Shown here piece after piece: positions 25,600 through 34,096 of a stretch of 64,000 bases of DNA. The DNA is from Vibrio sp. FE10. Its GTDB lineage: Bacteria > Pseudomonadota > Gammaproteobacteria > Enterobacterales > Vibrionaceae. The first letter of the stretch is position 1, and each line of letters opens with the position of its first letter. A program made the translations under genes and the position numbers. Under the pieces are notes generated by a model, which was not told the DNA's origin, made no database searches, and saw nothing but the letters and a program-made list of their open reading frames with translations. The stretch covers positions 372,001 through 436,000 of the forward strand of contig NZ_AP028068.1 in assembly GCF_030297155.1 (NCBI RefSeq), read 5' to 3'.

Positions 25600-26045
25600 C
25601 CTTTATCTGGTTCGCTATTAAGCTGGGAAAAGTGATCACTTAAATGATGTTTTCCCACGCATGGCGCAATGGCATCACCTTCCATTGCGCTCAAGAAAAA
25701 TTCCGCAGGTCCTACTCGACTTTCCGGCAGTCGTCTTATCACGCATAAAGCCAGTTTCCTCACCAGTCGGGAATGTACGTGATTCGCGCGGTTTTACCCT
25801 GAGATTGAAAAGTAAGCTCTGCAATTTGTGTTGCACTGAGGATATCAGGCCCGCCCACATCCAACTCTTTTTCGGTACTAGGCAGCGAAGCCAAGATAAA
25901 TTCGGCTAAGTCTATGCCATGAATTGCATTCAAACGAACATCTCCTGAACCAAATAGGTGCACCCTTCCCGACTGAGCCATGTTGTAGAACTCTTCGATG
26001 TCGGCAAAAAAACCATTCGGACGAATCACGCAAGGTGCCAGCATC
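25596..26045 (-). pseudogene. SDR/NmrA-like NAD(P)-binding protein, truncated and frameshifted
   Basis: Minus-strand remnant of an NmrA-type short-chain dehydrogenase-like protein. The open part encodes CVIRPNGFFADIEEFYNMA, GRVHLFGSGDVRLNAIHGIDLAEF and the DVGGPDILSATQIAELTF stretch, typical of the C-terminal half. The N-terminal half with the nucleotide-binding glycine motif is missing. After YIPDW at 25763 the frame hits a stop; continuing in another frame gives LVRKLALCVIRRL and GPAEFFLSAMEGD, the expected C-terminus, ending at 25596. So one frameshift and one large 5' deletion inactivated it. The 5' break lies at about 26035-26045, where a plus-strand fragment begins. Confidence 0.75.
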
Positions 26046-26213
26046 GAGATCGCCAACAATAAGTATCAACAACTGCTCGCCCAATACATCGATGCAGAGA
26101 GTGCGGTCGAGCTGTATAGCATCCTCATCGGGCTGCTGACCCACCAAACCTTGTGTGGTGGAAAGCTTGAACCTGAGTATGTGCGTTCCGTGGCAAGCAA
26201 ATACTTAGCCTAA
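26035..26213 (+). pseudogene. C-terminal fragment of an unidentified plus-strand gene
   Basis: An open plus-strand frame from the break at about 26035 to a TAA at 26211-26213 encodes a helical sequence (NNKYQQLLAQYIDAESAVEL, then ILIGLLTHQTLCGGKLEPEY) with protein-like composition but no start signal of its own. Because it abuts an SDR remnant on the opposite strand, I infer that a divergent pair lost its common middle by one deletion. The fragment could be the end of a helical regulator, but I do not recognise it. Confidence 0.5.
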
Positions 26214-26324
26214 CCGGTCTCTAGAAAAGTAAGAACATAGCCAAACAGTTTCAATGGCTTAGTCACTCTATGCGGTTCAAGTGAAGCGATCACTTATCAA
26301 GCAGAACCAAACACCACTTTACTA

Positions 26325-26336
26325 GAACGAACGTTC
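26325..26336. promoter_or_regulatory. TetR-type operator GAAC-GAAC-GTTC
   Basis: Palindromic GAAC-N4-GTTC site 45 bases before the TetR gene, in a 17-base context nearly identical to that at 7164-7180. Confidence 0.65.
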
Positions 26337-26348
26337 AGCATAAAATAT

Positions 26349-26362
26349 TGAACATATGTTCA
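26349..26362. promoter_or_regulatory. Second TetR-type operator, palindrome TGAACATATGTTCA
   Basis: Perfect 14-base palindrome with GAAC-N4-GTTC core, centred 25 bases from the previous site and 20 bases before the TetR start codon. Suggests autoregulation. Confidence 0.65.
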
Positions 26363-26381
26363 GATTAATGAAGTAGATGTT

Positions 26382-26966
26382 ATGGCCAAGACCGCGAAGT
26401 TCGATAGACAAGATGTAGTAGATAAAGCAACGAACCTATATTGGGAAAAGGGCTTCCACGCGACTTCTATGCGCAACCTGCAAGACGTGATTGATATGCG
26501 TCCGGGTAGCATCTACGCGACGTTTGGTAGCAAAGAAGGTCTGTTTAAAGAGACATTGGCTCGCTATACCGAACTTGGCATCCTCAATCTGAACCGTTTC
26601 CGTAGCGAAACAGACTCTCCAATCAAAGCGCTCGAAAACTTCGTCAAACGCGCTGTAGTTGAATCAAAACAAAGTTCGCCAAATGGCATGTGTATGCTGG
26701 CTAAAACAGTGGCCGAGCTGACTGATGAACACGCAGAGTTATTGGAAGAAGCGAAGAAATCACTGAAGATCATGGAAGGTGAATTCGCTAAGCTGATTAC
26801 CGAAGCGCAAGAACTGGGTGAAATCAGCAAAGAGCGAGAACCTACTCAACTTGCTCGTCATGTTCAAGTTCAAATCGCTGGCCTGCGTACCTACGCGAAA
26901 ACCTGTGACGACATCGATTTGCTTAACTCTATGGTTGAAGACGTATTTAAGTACCACCCTTTTTAA
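26382..26966 (+). CDS. TetR/AcrR-family transcriptional regulator
   Basis: 194-residue regulator. Residues about 8-55 form the TetR helix-turn-helix (VVDKATNLYWEKGFHATSM ... DVIDMRPGSIYATFGSKEGLF), and the rest is a helical ligand domain with LARHVQVQIAGLRTYAKT near 165-182. Sensing cysteines are possible at C89 (PNGMCMLAKTV) and near 180. Two GAAC-N4-GTTC sites precede it, and a nearly identical pair precedes the AhpD-like gene 19 kb away, so I infer that it represses both. The MKx-PGSIYATFG start resembles electrophile-responsive TetR proteins. Confidence 0.87.
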   Translation: MAKTAKFDRQDVVDKATNLYWEKGFHATSMRNLQDVIDMRPGSIYATFGSKEGLFKETLARYTELGILNLNRFRSETDSPIKALENFVKRAVVESKQSSPNGMCMLAKTVAELTDEHAELLEEAKKSLKIMEGEFAKLITEAQELGEISKEREPTQLARHVQVQIAGLRTYAKTCDDIDLLNSMVEDVFKYHPF

Positions 26967-26996
26967 GAGCTAAACTTATCTATTCGAAAGCCATAC

Positions 26997-27040
26997 AAAA
27001 AGACTCCACTGTTAGCCAAAGGCTAGAGCGGAGTCTTTTT
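26997..27040. terminator. Bidirectional terminator between tetR and PTS genes
   Basis: AAAAAGACTCC and GGAGTCTTTTT arms with an inner AGCC/GGCT stem. It lies between convergent genes. Confidence 0.85.
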
Positions 27041-27089
27041 CGTTTTGATCTAGTTAACTTTATAGATGATAAACTTTAGTGTTTAACGA

Positions 27090-28955
27090 TTACACCTTTC
27101 TCATGATCAACGCCTGCGCATTCAGCATAGCCTCTTTGGTGCTTACATCTAAGGTTTTCACGTTCGCAAAGCGCTCGACTTCTTTGATCGCGACATCGTG
27201 AGCGAAGATCACCAACCTCGCCCTTTCAATGTCTTTTGGTGTGATGCGATTACCAATCCCGTTAGCACCTTGTGTTTCGACTTTAATCCGAACCCCAAGA
27301 TGATGCGCCGCTTTTTCCAGAGACTTGGCCGCTAAGAAAGTGTGGGCAACACCAGACGGACAAGACGTGATCGCGAGTACATCCGCTTGCCCTTCTTCTG
27401 TCACCGAACCACCCGCAAACTGATTGGAACTCGCCTCACCTTCGACCACATTCTTTTTCAGCAGGATCACGATCAAAGCCGTGGTAAGAGCACCCGCGAG
27501 TGTACCAATGATGTAGCCAATCTTGCCATCCACCACAGGTAAAACAATCCAACCTCCCCATGGTGCATGATTGACCACATGGAACATAAAGCCGACCACG
27601 TTACCAACAATGCCACCAGCCACGACAGCAGGCAGAACACGTGCAGGGTCAGCGGCGGCAAATGGAATCGCACCTTCACTGATGCCGATCATTCCCATGA
27701 TCCCTGCCGCTTTTCCCGCTTCGCGTTCGTCTCGTTTAAACTTCTTCGGCGAAATAAAAGTCGCGAGAGCCATGCCGAGTGGCGGCGTACAAATCGCAAT
27801 GCCAACACCACCCATCAACCATGGCTGAGTATTCACCTGAGTCTGAGCAAACAGCGTTGCAACCTTGTTGATCGGGCCGCCCATATCAAAGGCCGTCATC
27901 GCACCCAAAATACTACCGAGCACCATTTTCCCCGAACCTGCCATGCCCGTGAGCATTTGGTTCATCTCAAGCATAACCTGAGCTATCGGAGAGCCAATCA
28001 CCCACATCACCGCGCCACAAGTGACGAAAGTACCGACTAGTGGATAGATAAAAATAGAACTCAGCGAGATCATGCTGTCTGGCAGTTTGATCTTCTTAAG
28101 TAGATTCACCACAAAGCCGGCAAAGAAACCGACCACAATCGCCCCAAGAAAACCGGTGTTGTATTGATTCACCGCAACCCAAGAACTAATCATTCCTGGC
28201 GCTAAACCCGGCTTGTCGGCCATTGAGTACGCGATGTAACCGCCTAGTACGGCAGTAAACAGCGTTAATCCCGCGATGCCCATCTGCGCGATATCAGCCA
28301 GAACGCCGCTCTCAGGCACTGCGCCGTGACCTGACATCATGACCGACAGAGACAACAGAACCCCACCCGCGACCACGAATGGGATCATGTGTGACGTGCC
28401 GTACAGCAGGTGTTCTTTGAGGCGATTAAGAGATTGAGCCCAAGGGCTAAGTGGTTCGACATAAACTTCATTATAGTTTGAGGCGTAACTATCGAACGAT
28501 TCAGAATTGGCTTCGAGAAACAACTCTTGAGCTTCCTCAACCGACTCAACTGCCTTTAATTTTGTAACAAAGTCATCTTCAATCAGTTTGGTCGAGATCT
28601 GAGCCAACACCTCGATATGATGGTCATCATTGTTGTCGGGCGAAGCAAGCATAAAGAACACATCGGACAGTTCACCGCCATCGGCACCATAATCAATACC
28701 GGTTCGGCTAATCCCAACCGCAACGGCAGGCTTAGCAACCGCGGTACTTTTCGCGTGTGGAATGGCGATACCATCGTCAAAGCCCGTATTACCTATGGCT
28801 TCACGCTTCCAGATGTCATCAAGGAATTCACTTTTATTGGAAAGCTTACCAGCACGGTCGAGCAGCTCGACAAGCTCTTCAAATACCGCCTGTTTTGAGT
28901 CTGCCTGTAGTTCCAAGCAGATAATCTCGGGCTCGATAATGTCAGTGATATCCAT
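27090..28955 (-). CDS. PTS fructose/mannose-family enzyme IIA-IIC-IIB
   Basis: Membrane permease of the fructose PTS family, 621 residues, domain order A-C-B. IIA spans 1-150 with the phosphorylated histidine H67 (GIAIPHAKS). IIC spans about 175-500 with FDMGGPINKVATLFAQTQ and ISEGAIPFAAADP. IIB spans about 520-621 with the active cysteine in ITSCPSGVAHTF. It takes up and phosphorylates a hexose. It is divergent from the IIB and HPr-like/IIA genes, and the PTS island also holds manA, so a mannose- or fructose-like sugar is likely. The IIC is closely similar to that of the IICB at 38068. Confidence 0.93.
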   Translation of the reverse strand: MDITDIIEPEIICLELQADSKQAVFEELVELLDRAGKLSNKSEFLDDIWKREAIGNTGFDDGIAIPHAKSTAVAKPAVAVGISRTGIDYGADGGELSDVFFMLASPDNNDDHHIEVLAQISTKLIEDDFVTKLKAVESVEEAQELFLEANSESFDSYASNYNEVYVEPLSPWAQSLNRLKEHLLYGTSHMIPFVVAGGVLLSLSVMMSGHGAVPESGVLADIAQMGIAGLTLFTAVLGGYIAYSMADKPGLAPGMISSWVAVNQYNTGFLGAIVVGFFAGFVVNLLKKIKLPDSMISLSSIFIYPLVGTFVTCGAVMWVIGSPIAQVMLEMNQMLTGMAGSGKMVLGSILGAMTAFDMGGPINKVATLFAQTQVNTQPWLMGGVGIAICTPPLGMALATFISPKKFKRDEREAGKAAGIMGMIGISEGAIPFAAADPARVLPAVVAGGIVGNVVGFMFHVVNHAPWGGWIVLPVVDGKIGYIIGTLAGALTTALIVILLKKNVVEGEASSNQFAGGSVTEEGQADVLAITSCPSGVAHTFLAAKSLEKAAHHLGVRIKVETQGANGIGNRITPKDIERARLVIFAHDVAIKEVERFANVKTLDVSTKEAMLNAQALIMRKV

Positions 28956-29202
28956 GTGCCGCCTCGTCCGAGTACCAATTTGAGTGAATAAGATAAAGAA
29001 GTTAATAAGATGAAAAGATTAACGGTGTGGGGGCACTCAATATATAGGACGAAAGGTGCATTAACTGGATTATTGTAACCAAGAACTCAGAGTGTGACGT
29101 CCACCTTGGAATAAAAAACGCCAATCCATAAAATCCACAGAACCCATAACAATATCGCCCCTCCCCTATGCGAGCTTTCCATACTGGATTTCTCATGCAA
29201 GA

Positions 29203-29258
29203 TAGCTTTTGCAAAATAGCTTCTGCAAAATAGCTTCTGAAAGGTAGCTTATGTAACG
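29203..29258. repeat. Four tandem 14-base repeats upstream of the PTS IIB gene
   Basis: Units start at 29203, 29217, 29231 and 29245, each beginning TAGCTT: TAGCTTTTGCAAAA, TAGCTTCTGCAAAA, TAGCTTCTGAAAGG and TAGCTTATGTAACG. They lie 32-87 bases before the IIB start codon in the divergent gap between two PTS units. A regulator array or a slippage-prone tract are both possible. Confidence 0.8.
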
Positions 29259-29289
29259 TAACAGGGACGAGATTAAGCCGAGAATAATA

Positions 29290-29592
29290 ATGAGAATTGT
29301 AGCGGTAACTGCGTGCCCTACAGGTATTGCACACACCTATATGGCAGCTGATGCTTTAAATAAAACAGCCCCTAAATTCAACGTTTCAATCAAGGTTGAA
29401 ACACAAGGCGCTATGGGTATTGAAAACTTACTCTCTGCACAGGACATTAGCCTCGCAGACAAGGTGTTGATCGTTTCTGATATCGACATTGAACAACCAA
29501 GTCGCTTCGACCCAGCTAAAACCTTATTCATTCCCATGGAAGAGGTATTGTTGAGTGTCGATAAAGTCTTTATTAAGCATTGTCGAACCTAA
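29290..29592 (+). CDS. PTS fructose-family enzyme IIB, free-standing
   Basis: Cytoplasmic IIB protein of 100 residues. The phosphocysteine is C9 in VAVTACPTGIAHTYMAADAL, and the IKVETQGAMGIEN segment near 35-47 is diagnostic for fructose-family IIB. It would pass phosphate from a IIA to a sugar on a IIC, but no dedicated IIC lies beside it; the IIC of a neighbouring protein may be shared. The HPr-like/IIA gene follows directly. Confidence 0.9.
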   Translation: MRIVAVTACPTGIAHTYMAADALNKTAPKFNVSIKVETQGAMGIENLLSAQDISLADKVLIVSDIDIEQPSRFDPAKTLFIPMEEVLLSVDKVFIKHCRT

Positions 29593-29599
29593 ACCTTTC

Positions 29600-30373
29600 A
29601 TGAACGAATATCAGATCACCTTCTTCGTTGACGATCCTGCAACTAACTCACACGTCGCGCAGCCACTTAGCCGTTTGGCAAAGAAATTCAAAAGTACCAT
29701 CCGTATTATCAACATCACTCAAAACCGAACGGCTGATCTCTCCAAATCTGTTGCGATGTTGCAAGTGGGTTTACTTCGTGGTGATTTGTGTCAGATCACC
29801 GCCATTGGCATCGATGCCGAACTAGCGTGTTTCGTTCTTAAAGATGTGATTGCTGAGCATTACGCTATGGTCGGCTCGCAAGTGAACCATGAGTTCTCGA
29901 AGGACTTAATCCAACGCATGCCGCAGATATGTCCACCTTGTGACATCAAGTGGCACCATGCCAAAGCACAAACTCAACTGACCAAATTTGAGTGCTTAAA
30001 AGGGCTCGCTCACCTCGTGTATCCACAAGATCCGGATGAGCTGATTCTTGCCTTTATTAAGCGAGAAGAACGCTCGTCTACGTGTGTATCCCCGGGGATC
30101 GCACTGCCCCATGTTATGTTTGAATCGACTCAAGATCTCTCGATTGCGGTCATCGTCAGTGACGACCCGATTGATTGGGCTTCACGCATTGGTGAGGTGC
30201 ACGTTGCTATCGCTTTGGTATTGCCTACCAAGCCACAGCGAGAGCATATTGTGGCGGCCACCAACCTAACCAGAAACCTGCTCCATGATCAGGTCAACGA
30301 GCGTTTACAAAAGACTCGAAGCAGCGTCGACCTACAAGCTCTGCTCATGTACATCTCTTCACGTCTGATTTAG
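29600..30373 (+). CDS. HPr-like domain fused to PTS enzyme IIA
   Basis: 257-residue protein. Residues 1-90 resemble an HPr fold, with H18 at the place of HPr H15, but the usual LHARP is replaced by SHVAQP, so the conserved active-site arginine is missing. Residues about 125-257 form a fructose-type IIA with the phosphorylated histidine H171 (GIALPH). It follows the free IIB gene. I chose the ATG at 29600; a GTG at 29555, overlapping the IIB gene and preceded by GAGG, would add 15 residues. It could be a phosphocarrier fusion like FruB or, with the altered site, a regulatory shunt. Confidence 0.8.
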   Translation: MNEYQITFFVDDPATNSHVAQPLSRLAKKFKSTIRIINITQNRTADLSKSVAMLQVGLLRGDLCQITAIGIDAELACFVLKDVIAEHYAMVGSQVNHEFSKDLIQRMPQICPPCDIKWHHAKAQTQLTKFECLKGLAHLVYPQDPDELILAFIKREERSSTCVSPGIALPHVMFESTQDLSIAVIVSDDPIDWASRIGEVHVAIALVLPTKPQREHIVAATNLTRNLLHDQVNERLQKTRSSVDLQALLMYISSRLI

Positions 30374-30458
30374 TTCTTCTCTACCTTTTAAATTCATTTC
30401 CTTGATTAACTAAGTTACTCCCTCCATCCATTGGTTATAATCTCCACGGTTCACACAA

Positions 30459-30491
30459 TAAAAAACGGCTGAGCAATTACGCTCAGCCGTT
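30459..30491. terminator. Terminator between the IIA fusion and the symporter gene
   Basis: AACGGCTGAGC (30464-30474) pairs with GCTCAGCCGTT (30481-30491). On the minus strand a TTTTT run follows, so it ends the symporter transcript. Confidence 0.82.
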
Positions 30492-30526
30492 CTATTCTAA
30501 ATTGCTTATCTTGTAGGTTTAGTTAC

Positions 30527-32305
30527 CTAAGCCGTTTTGTTCTCTTGTTTCGCATCTTCCACCGAGTCGTCTACGGCTTTCACCAGCATCAGACCAACGA
30601 TGAACACGATACCGCCACATAGCACGAACATCATTCTTCCCCAGAATGGGTTCGGTAGAGCAAACATCGCCATCACTGCCACACCAGACACTGCGATCAG
30701 CGAACCCAGCATGTGACGTTGTTTGTTATCCAATTTCTTCTGTGCTGTTGATTCAGAAACCAAAGGTGTCGCAAGGTTGTTGAAGAAGGTATCAACATCT
30801 TTCTGACGAGACGCTTCTAGTGGTTTGTAGAACAAAGTCGACAGAATGAAGAAGCCACCTGTAAACGTTAAGTGAGCAATCAGACCTACCGCTACTTTCA
30901 AGTCAGACCATTCACGGCCTGTTAGCGGCTCTAGGTTGAACCAGTTTTGTAGCATTTCAGCGGTAATCACGAAGCCTACGATGTAAGACACAATCGCGCC
31001 AACCACTAGCGAGCCCCAACCTGCCCAATCCGGAGTCTTCTTAATGAAGAAGCCACAGAATGCTGGAATCGTCATTGGGAAACCGATTAATGCACCAACG
31101 TACATCATGGTGTCGAACAGGCTCAAACCTTTCAGCGAGTTGATAAACAGTGCGATAAGGATGATAGCGACACCGAAGACCGAAGACATCAACTTAGACA
31201 CAACCATCAACTCTTTCTCTGTCGCGTTTGGACGAAGAATCGGTTGGTAGAAGTTGATAACAAAGATACCTGAGTTACGGTTTAAACCTGAGTCCATTGA
31301 AGACATGGTTGCTGCAAACATCGCTGCAATTAGAAGCCCTACCATACCTGCTGGCATGTATTGCTCTACAAAGTATAGGTAAGCAAAGTCGCCCGCTTTA
31401 GAGCCTGCATCTGGATAATGCGCCGCAAGGTCAATGCCTTGTCCAGCGACAAACCAAGGTGGCATGAACCAAATGATTGGACCGATTGTCATCAGAATAC
31501 ATGCCAACAGAGCCGCTTTCTTCGCGTTCTTTGAGTCTTTTGCCGCTAGGTAACGGTAAGAGTTCAACATGTTGTTGGTGATACTGAACTGCTTGAAGAA
31601 GATGAAGAATGCCCAGATTCCGAAGATGCTTACGTAGTTCAGATTGTTACCAGAAACGAATGATGCGCCTTCTGCTACAGGGAAGTCATTAATGATCTCA
31701 GTAACACCGCCACCTTGCACAATAGCGACCGCAGCACACGTTACTGTTACCGCCATGATGATGACCATCTGCATGAAGTCAGATGCGATAACCGCCCATG
31801 AACCACCAGTCACCGACATAACAAGTACAACAAGACCGGTTAGAACGATGGTTGTCGTCATATCGAAGCCAAAGATGCCCGATGCGATAATCGCCAAACC
31901 GTTCAGCCAGATACCCGCAGAAACAATACTGTTCGGCATGCCAGACCAAGTAAACACTTGCTCGTTGAAGCTACCAAAACGCATACGAATCGCGTCAATT
32001 GGCGTGACTACACGCAGCTGACGGAATTTCGGAGCGAAGTACAGGTAGTTCATCAGGTAACCAAAGGCGTTCGCTAAGAAGATAACCGCGACAGCCATAC
32101 CATCGGCATACGCTTTACCTGCTGCGCCAGTGAAGGTCCAAGCACTGAACTGAGTCATAAACGCAGTCGCGCCAACCATCCACCAAAGCATGTTACCGCC
32201 CCCGCGGAAATAATCACTGGTTGTACTGGTGAACGTTCTAAACATCCAACCTATTGCGATAAGGAAAAGGAAATAAATTCCTACGATCAGAGTATTGAGT
32301 TCCAT
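30527..32305 (-). CDS. Sodium:solute symporter (SSS family)
   Basis: Large inner-membrane protein of 592 residues and about thirteen to fourteen membrane segments with the LeuT-type SSS fold. Evident marks are TTSDYFRGGGNMLWWMVGATAFMTQFSAWTF in the first segments, GGSWAVIASDFMQMVIIM near 168-185, and AAMFAATMSSMDSGLNRNSGIFV near 330-352, the Na2-site region. The substrate may be a sugar given the PTS surroundings, but the sequence differs from the Vibrio galactose carrier vSGLT. It is a single-gene unit with its own terminator. Confidence 0.87.
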   Translation of the reverse strand: MELNTLIVGIYFLFLIAIGWMFRTFTSTTSDYFRGGGNMLWWMVGATAFMTQFSAWTFTGAAGKAYADGMAVAVIFLANAFGYLMNYLYFAPKFRQLRVVTPIDAIRMRFGSFNEQVFTWSGMPNSIVSAGIWLNGLAIIASGIFGFDMTTTIVLTGLVVLVMSVTGGSWAVIASDFMQMVIIMAVTVTCAAVAIVQGGGVTEIINDFPVAEGASFVSGNNLNYVSIFGIWAFFIFFKQFSITNNMLNSYRYLAAKDSKNAKKAALLACILMTIGPIIWFMPPWFVAGQGIDLAAHYPDAGSKAGDFAYLYFVEQYMPAGMVGLLIAAMFAATMSSMDSGLNRNSGIFVINFYQPILRPNATEKELMVVSKLMSSVFGVAIILIALFINSLKGLSLFDTMMYVGALIGFPMTIPAFCGFFIKKTPDWAGWGSLVVGAIVSYIVGFVITAEMLQNWFNLEPLTGREWSDLKVAVGLIAHLTFTGGFFILSTLFYKPLEASRQKDVDTFFNNLATPLVSESTAQKKLDNKQRHMLGSLIAVSGVAVMAMFALPNPFWGRMMFVLCGGIVFIVGLMLVKAVDDSVEDAKQENKTA

Positions 32306-32878
32306 GTATAAGTCTTCTTTATTATTAATATCTGAAGAGCATATTATCCGTAGAAATTTTAATTTGTAGTATTATAAGTCAAGATTGTGATAAGCCGTAT
32401 AAACCTGAATATTTAATTTTTAGACCTGAATTACATGTTAGTTAACAAAGAATATAATGCTATAAACTAAACATTAAAAATCAATAGATTACAGACATTT
32501 CAATCAGTAAGTCAACCAACAACAACGGGCTTTTATCGTCTCGATAAATGAATTTGAATTTACTTTAAAACCATTTAATGCACCCATTTTATATCTAAGC
32601 CCTTAGACGTTTAATCCCATTAATAGAGAGCGAAAAATAATAAGCAACTCGCAAAACCAAACCTTGTTGTTATTAATTGGAGCTATATAGAGAGTCGCAA
32701 TAAATACACAAATATCAAAGAAAGGTTTGATAATAGATAAGGAAAACAGTCGAGAAGAGAAAGCTTAAAAGAAAACAGGGAACATATTGATCACCACCAC
32801 ACAGAGTCAGTTGTGATGACCAAGTCATACAAAATTCGCTCGTCTAAAATCAGATCGAGAAGATAATTTGAAACAGTA
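32306..32878. other. Non-coding region upstream of the symporter gene
   Basis: 573-base AT-rich gap between the end of the AraC gene and the symporter start, both on the minus strand. I find no coding frame, clear terminator or strong repeat. It must hold the symporter promoter. Confidence 0.5.
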
Positions 32879-33718
32879 TCAGATAGATCCACGATATTCG
32901 GTTGGGGTTTTTCCTGTTCGGTTTTTAAATACTCGGCAGAAGTAGTTCACATCTTTGAAGCCACAACGGACTGACACTTCATTGAGCTTGAAGTTGTACT
33001 TTTTGAGCATGAACTTAGCACGATCGACCCGCACGCGGGTGATGTATTCTGCCAGCGTCATGTGGCCTTGTTGACGGAACATTCGCGACAAGTGATTGGC
33101 TGAAATACTAAAGCGCGAGGCGATACTGTCTCGGGTGATATGACGGTGGAAATTCTCTTGAATGTAGATACAAATACCCTGATAGACATCCTGCACTCGG
33201 CTGTGGGATTTCTCGACTGGCGCATCCAACATCGTCTTACTGTATTGCAGTAGCGCTTGCAGTAATAACTCGTCCATTGGCTGCTTGTTACTCTCTCTCG
33301 CGAGTGAGCTGAGCGCCTCTAGAATGTTATCAATCGCAAAACCAGAGCGAGTCTGAATACTGTGCTTTTGAATATCATAGAAGCTCTCCTCGCCTTTGCG
33401 TTTGCTCACCAAACTTAAACCCAGCTGGCGACGCCCAAATAGCATGCTCAGCACCGAGCAGTCAGTGTCCCAATTGGGTTTATTCCAACAGTTGGGTGGG
33501 ATGAAAATCGCGTCTCCGGCTTTGGCAATCACGTTGGTGATCTTCCGATCATGACTCTCCATTTCATTAATATACTCTCCGTTCAGCACTAGCTCTAAAC
33601 GTGGAAAGTTCACCTGATAACTGCATGCTGAAGGCGTATGAAAATCTCCAGCAAACCAGATGTTGTGAAACGGTTCTCGCTCGTTTAACACCGACGAGAT
33701 TAGGTCATGAAATATCAT
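32879..33718 (-). CDS. AraC-family transcriptional regulator
   Basis: 279-residue activator. The N-terminal half has cupin-like features (AKAGDAIFIPPNCWNKP near 65-80). The C-terminal half has two helix-turn-helix motifs, ITRDSIASRFSISANHLSRMF and LNEVSVRCGFKDVNYFCRVFKNRTGKTPTEYR, the AraC signature. The ATG at 33718 is preferred over a TTG eight codons upstream. It is divergent from the ManP-like IIABC gene, and an equivalent AraC gene lies beside the mannose PTS in the V. cholerae locus as I recall it, so control of manP-manA is likely. Confidence 0.88.
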   Translation of the reverse strand: MIFHDLISSVLNEREPFHNIWFAGDFHTPSACSYQVNFPRLELVLNGEYINEMESHDRKITNVIAKAGDAIFIPPNCWNKPNWDTDCSVLSMLFGRRQLGLSLVSKRKGEESFYDIQKHSIQTRSGFAIDNILEALSSLARESNKQPMDELLLQALLQYSKTMLDAPVEKSHSRVQDVYQGICIYIQENFHRHITRDSIASRFSISANHLSRMFRQQGHMTLAEYITRVRVDRAKFMLKKYNFKLNEVSVRCGFKDVNYFCRVFKNRTGKTPTEYRGSI

Positions 33719-34096
33719 TCTTCGAACTCTTATGGGCAGCAATAAGGCTACGGGAATAGATATACTCCTTAGTGAAACATAGTGCTATTGAGCAAAATCA
33801 CAATTTGAGATCTAGGTTACAAAAATCCAGTCGTGGAAATAAATCTCCAGTCACAAATCTGGTATGGCACGTAATTTCTCTAATAACCCAACACGCTACA
33901 GCCCTTATAAATAAAAGCTTCATCACCTCAGAATCGCTGTCAACAGTGACCAAAAAACGCACCACTAACCGATCAAAATCACACTCTATTTAGAACGCAT
34001 CAATCATCCAGTAAATGCATTTTTTCTTCACTACAGAAGGTAAGCCGTAGATTCCAGAATACCCCTAACAAAATAAAAACAGAGTAGGGGTTCATT
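33719..34096. promoter_or_regulatory. Divergent araC-manP control region with candidate CRP site
   Basis: 378 bases without a gene. A CRP-like site TGAGA-N6-TTACA at 33807-33822 (core TCTAGG, eight of ten) lies 89 bases before the AraC start and about 275 bases before manP. The AraC binding site cannot be defined by eye. Confidence 0.4.

Noticed and set aside
25998..26213. A 71-residue intact gene at the scar
   Set aside because: The first residues come from antisense SDR sequence; only the part after about 26035 is protein-like, so it is a fragment.
27567..28040. 157-codon open frame on the plus strand
   Set aside because: It is antisense to the IIC domain of a well-supported PTS gene and has histidine/arginine-rich shadow composition.
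30527..32305. Identification of the symporter as the Vibrio galactose carrier vSGLT
   Set aside because: The N-terminal segments and membrane motifs differ from vSGLT as I remember it; only the superfamily is supported.
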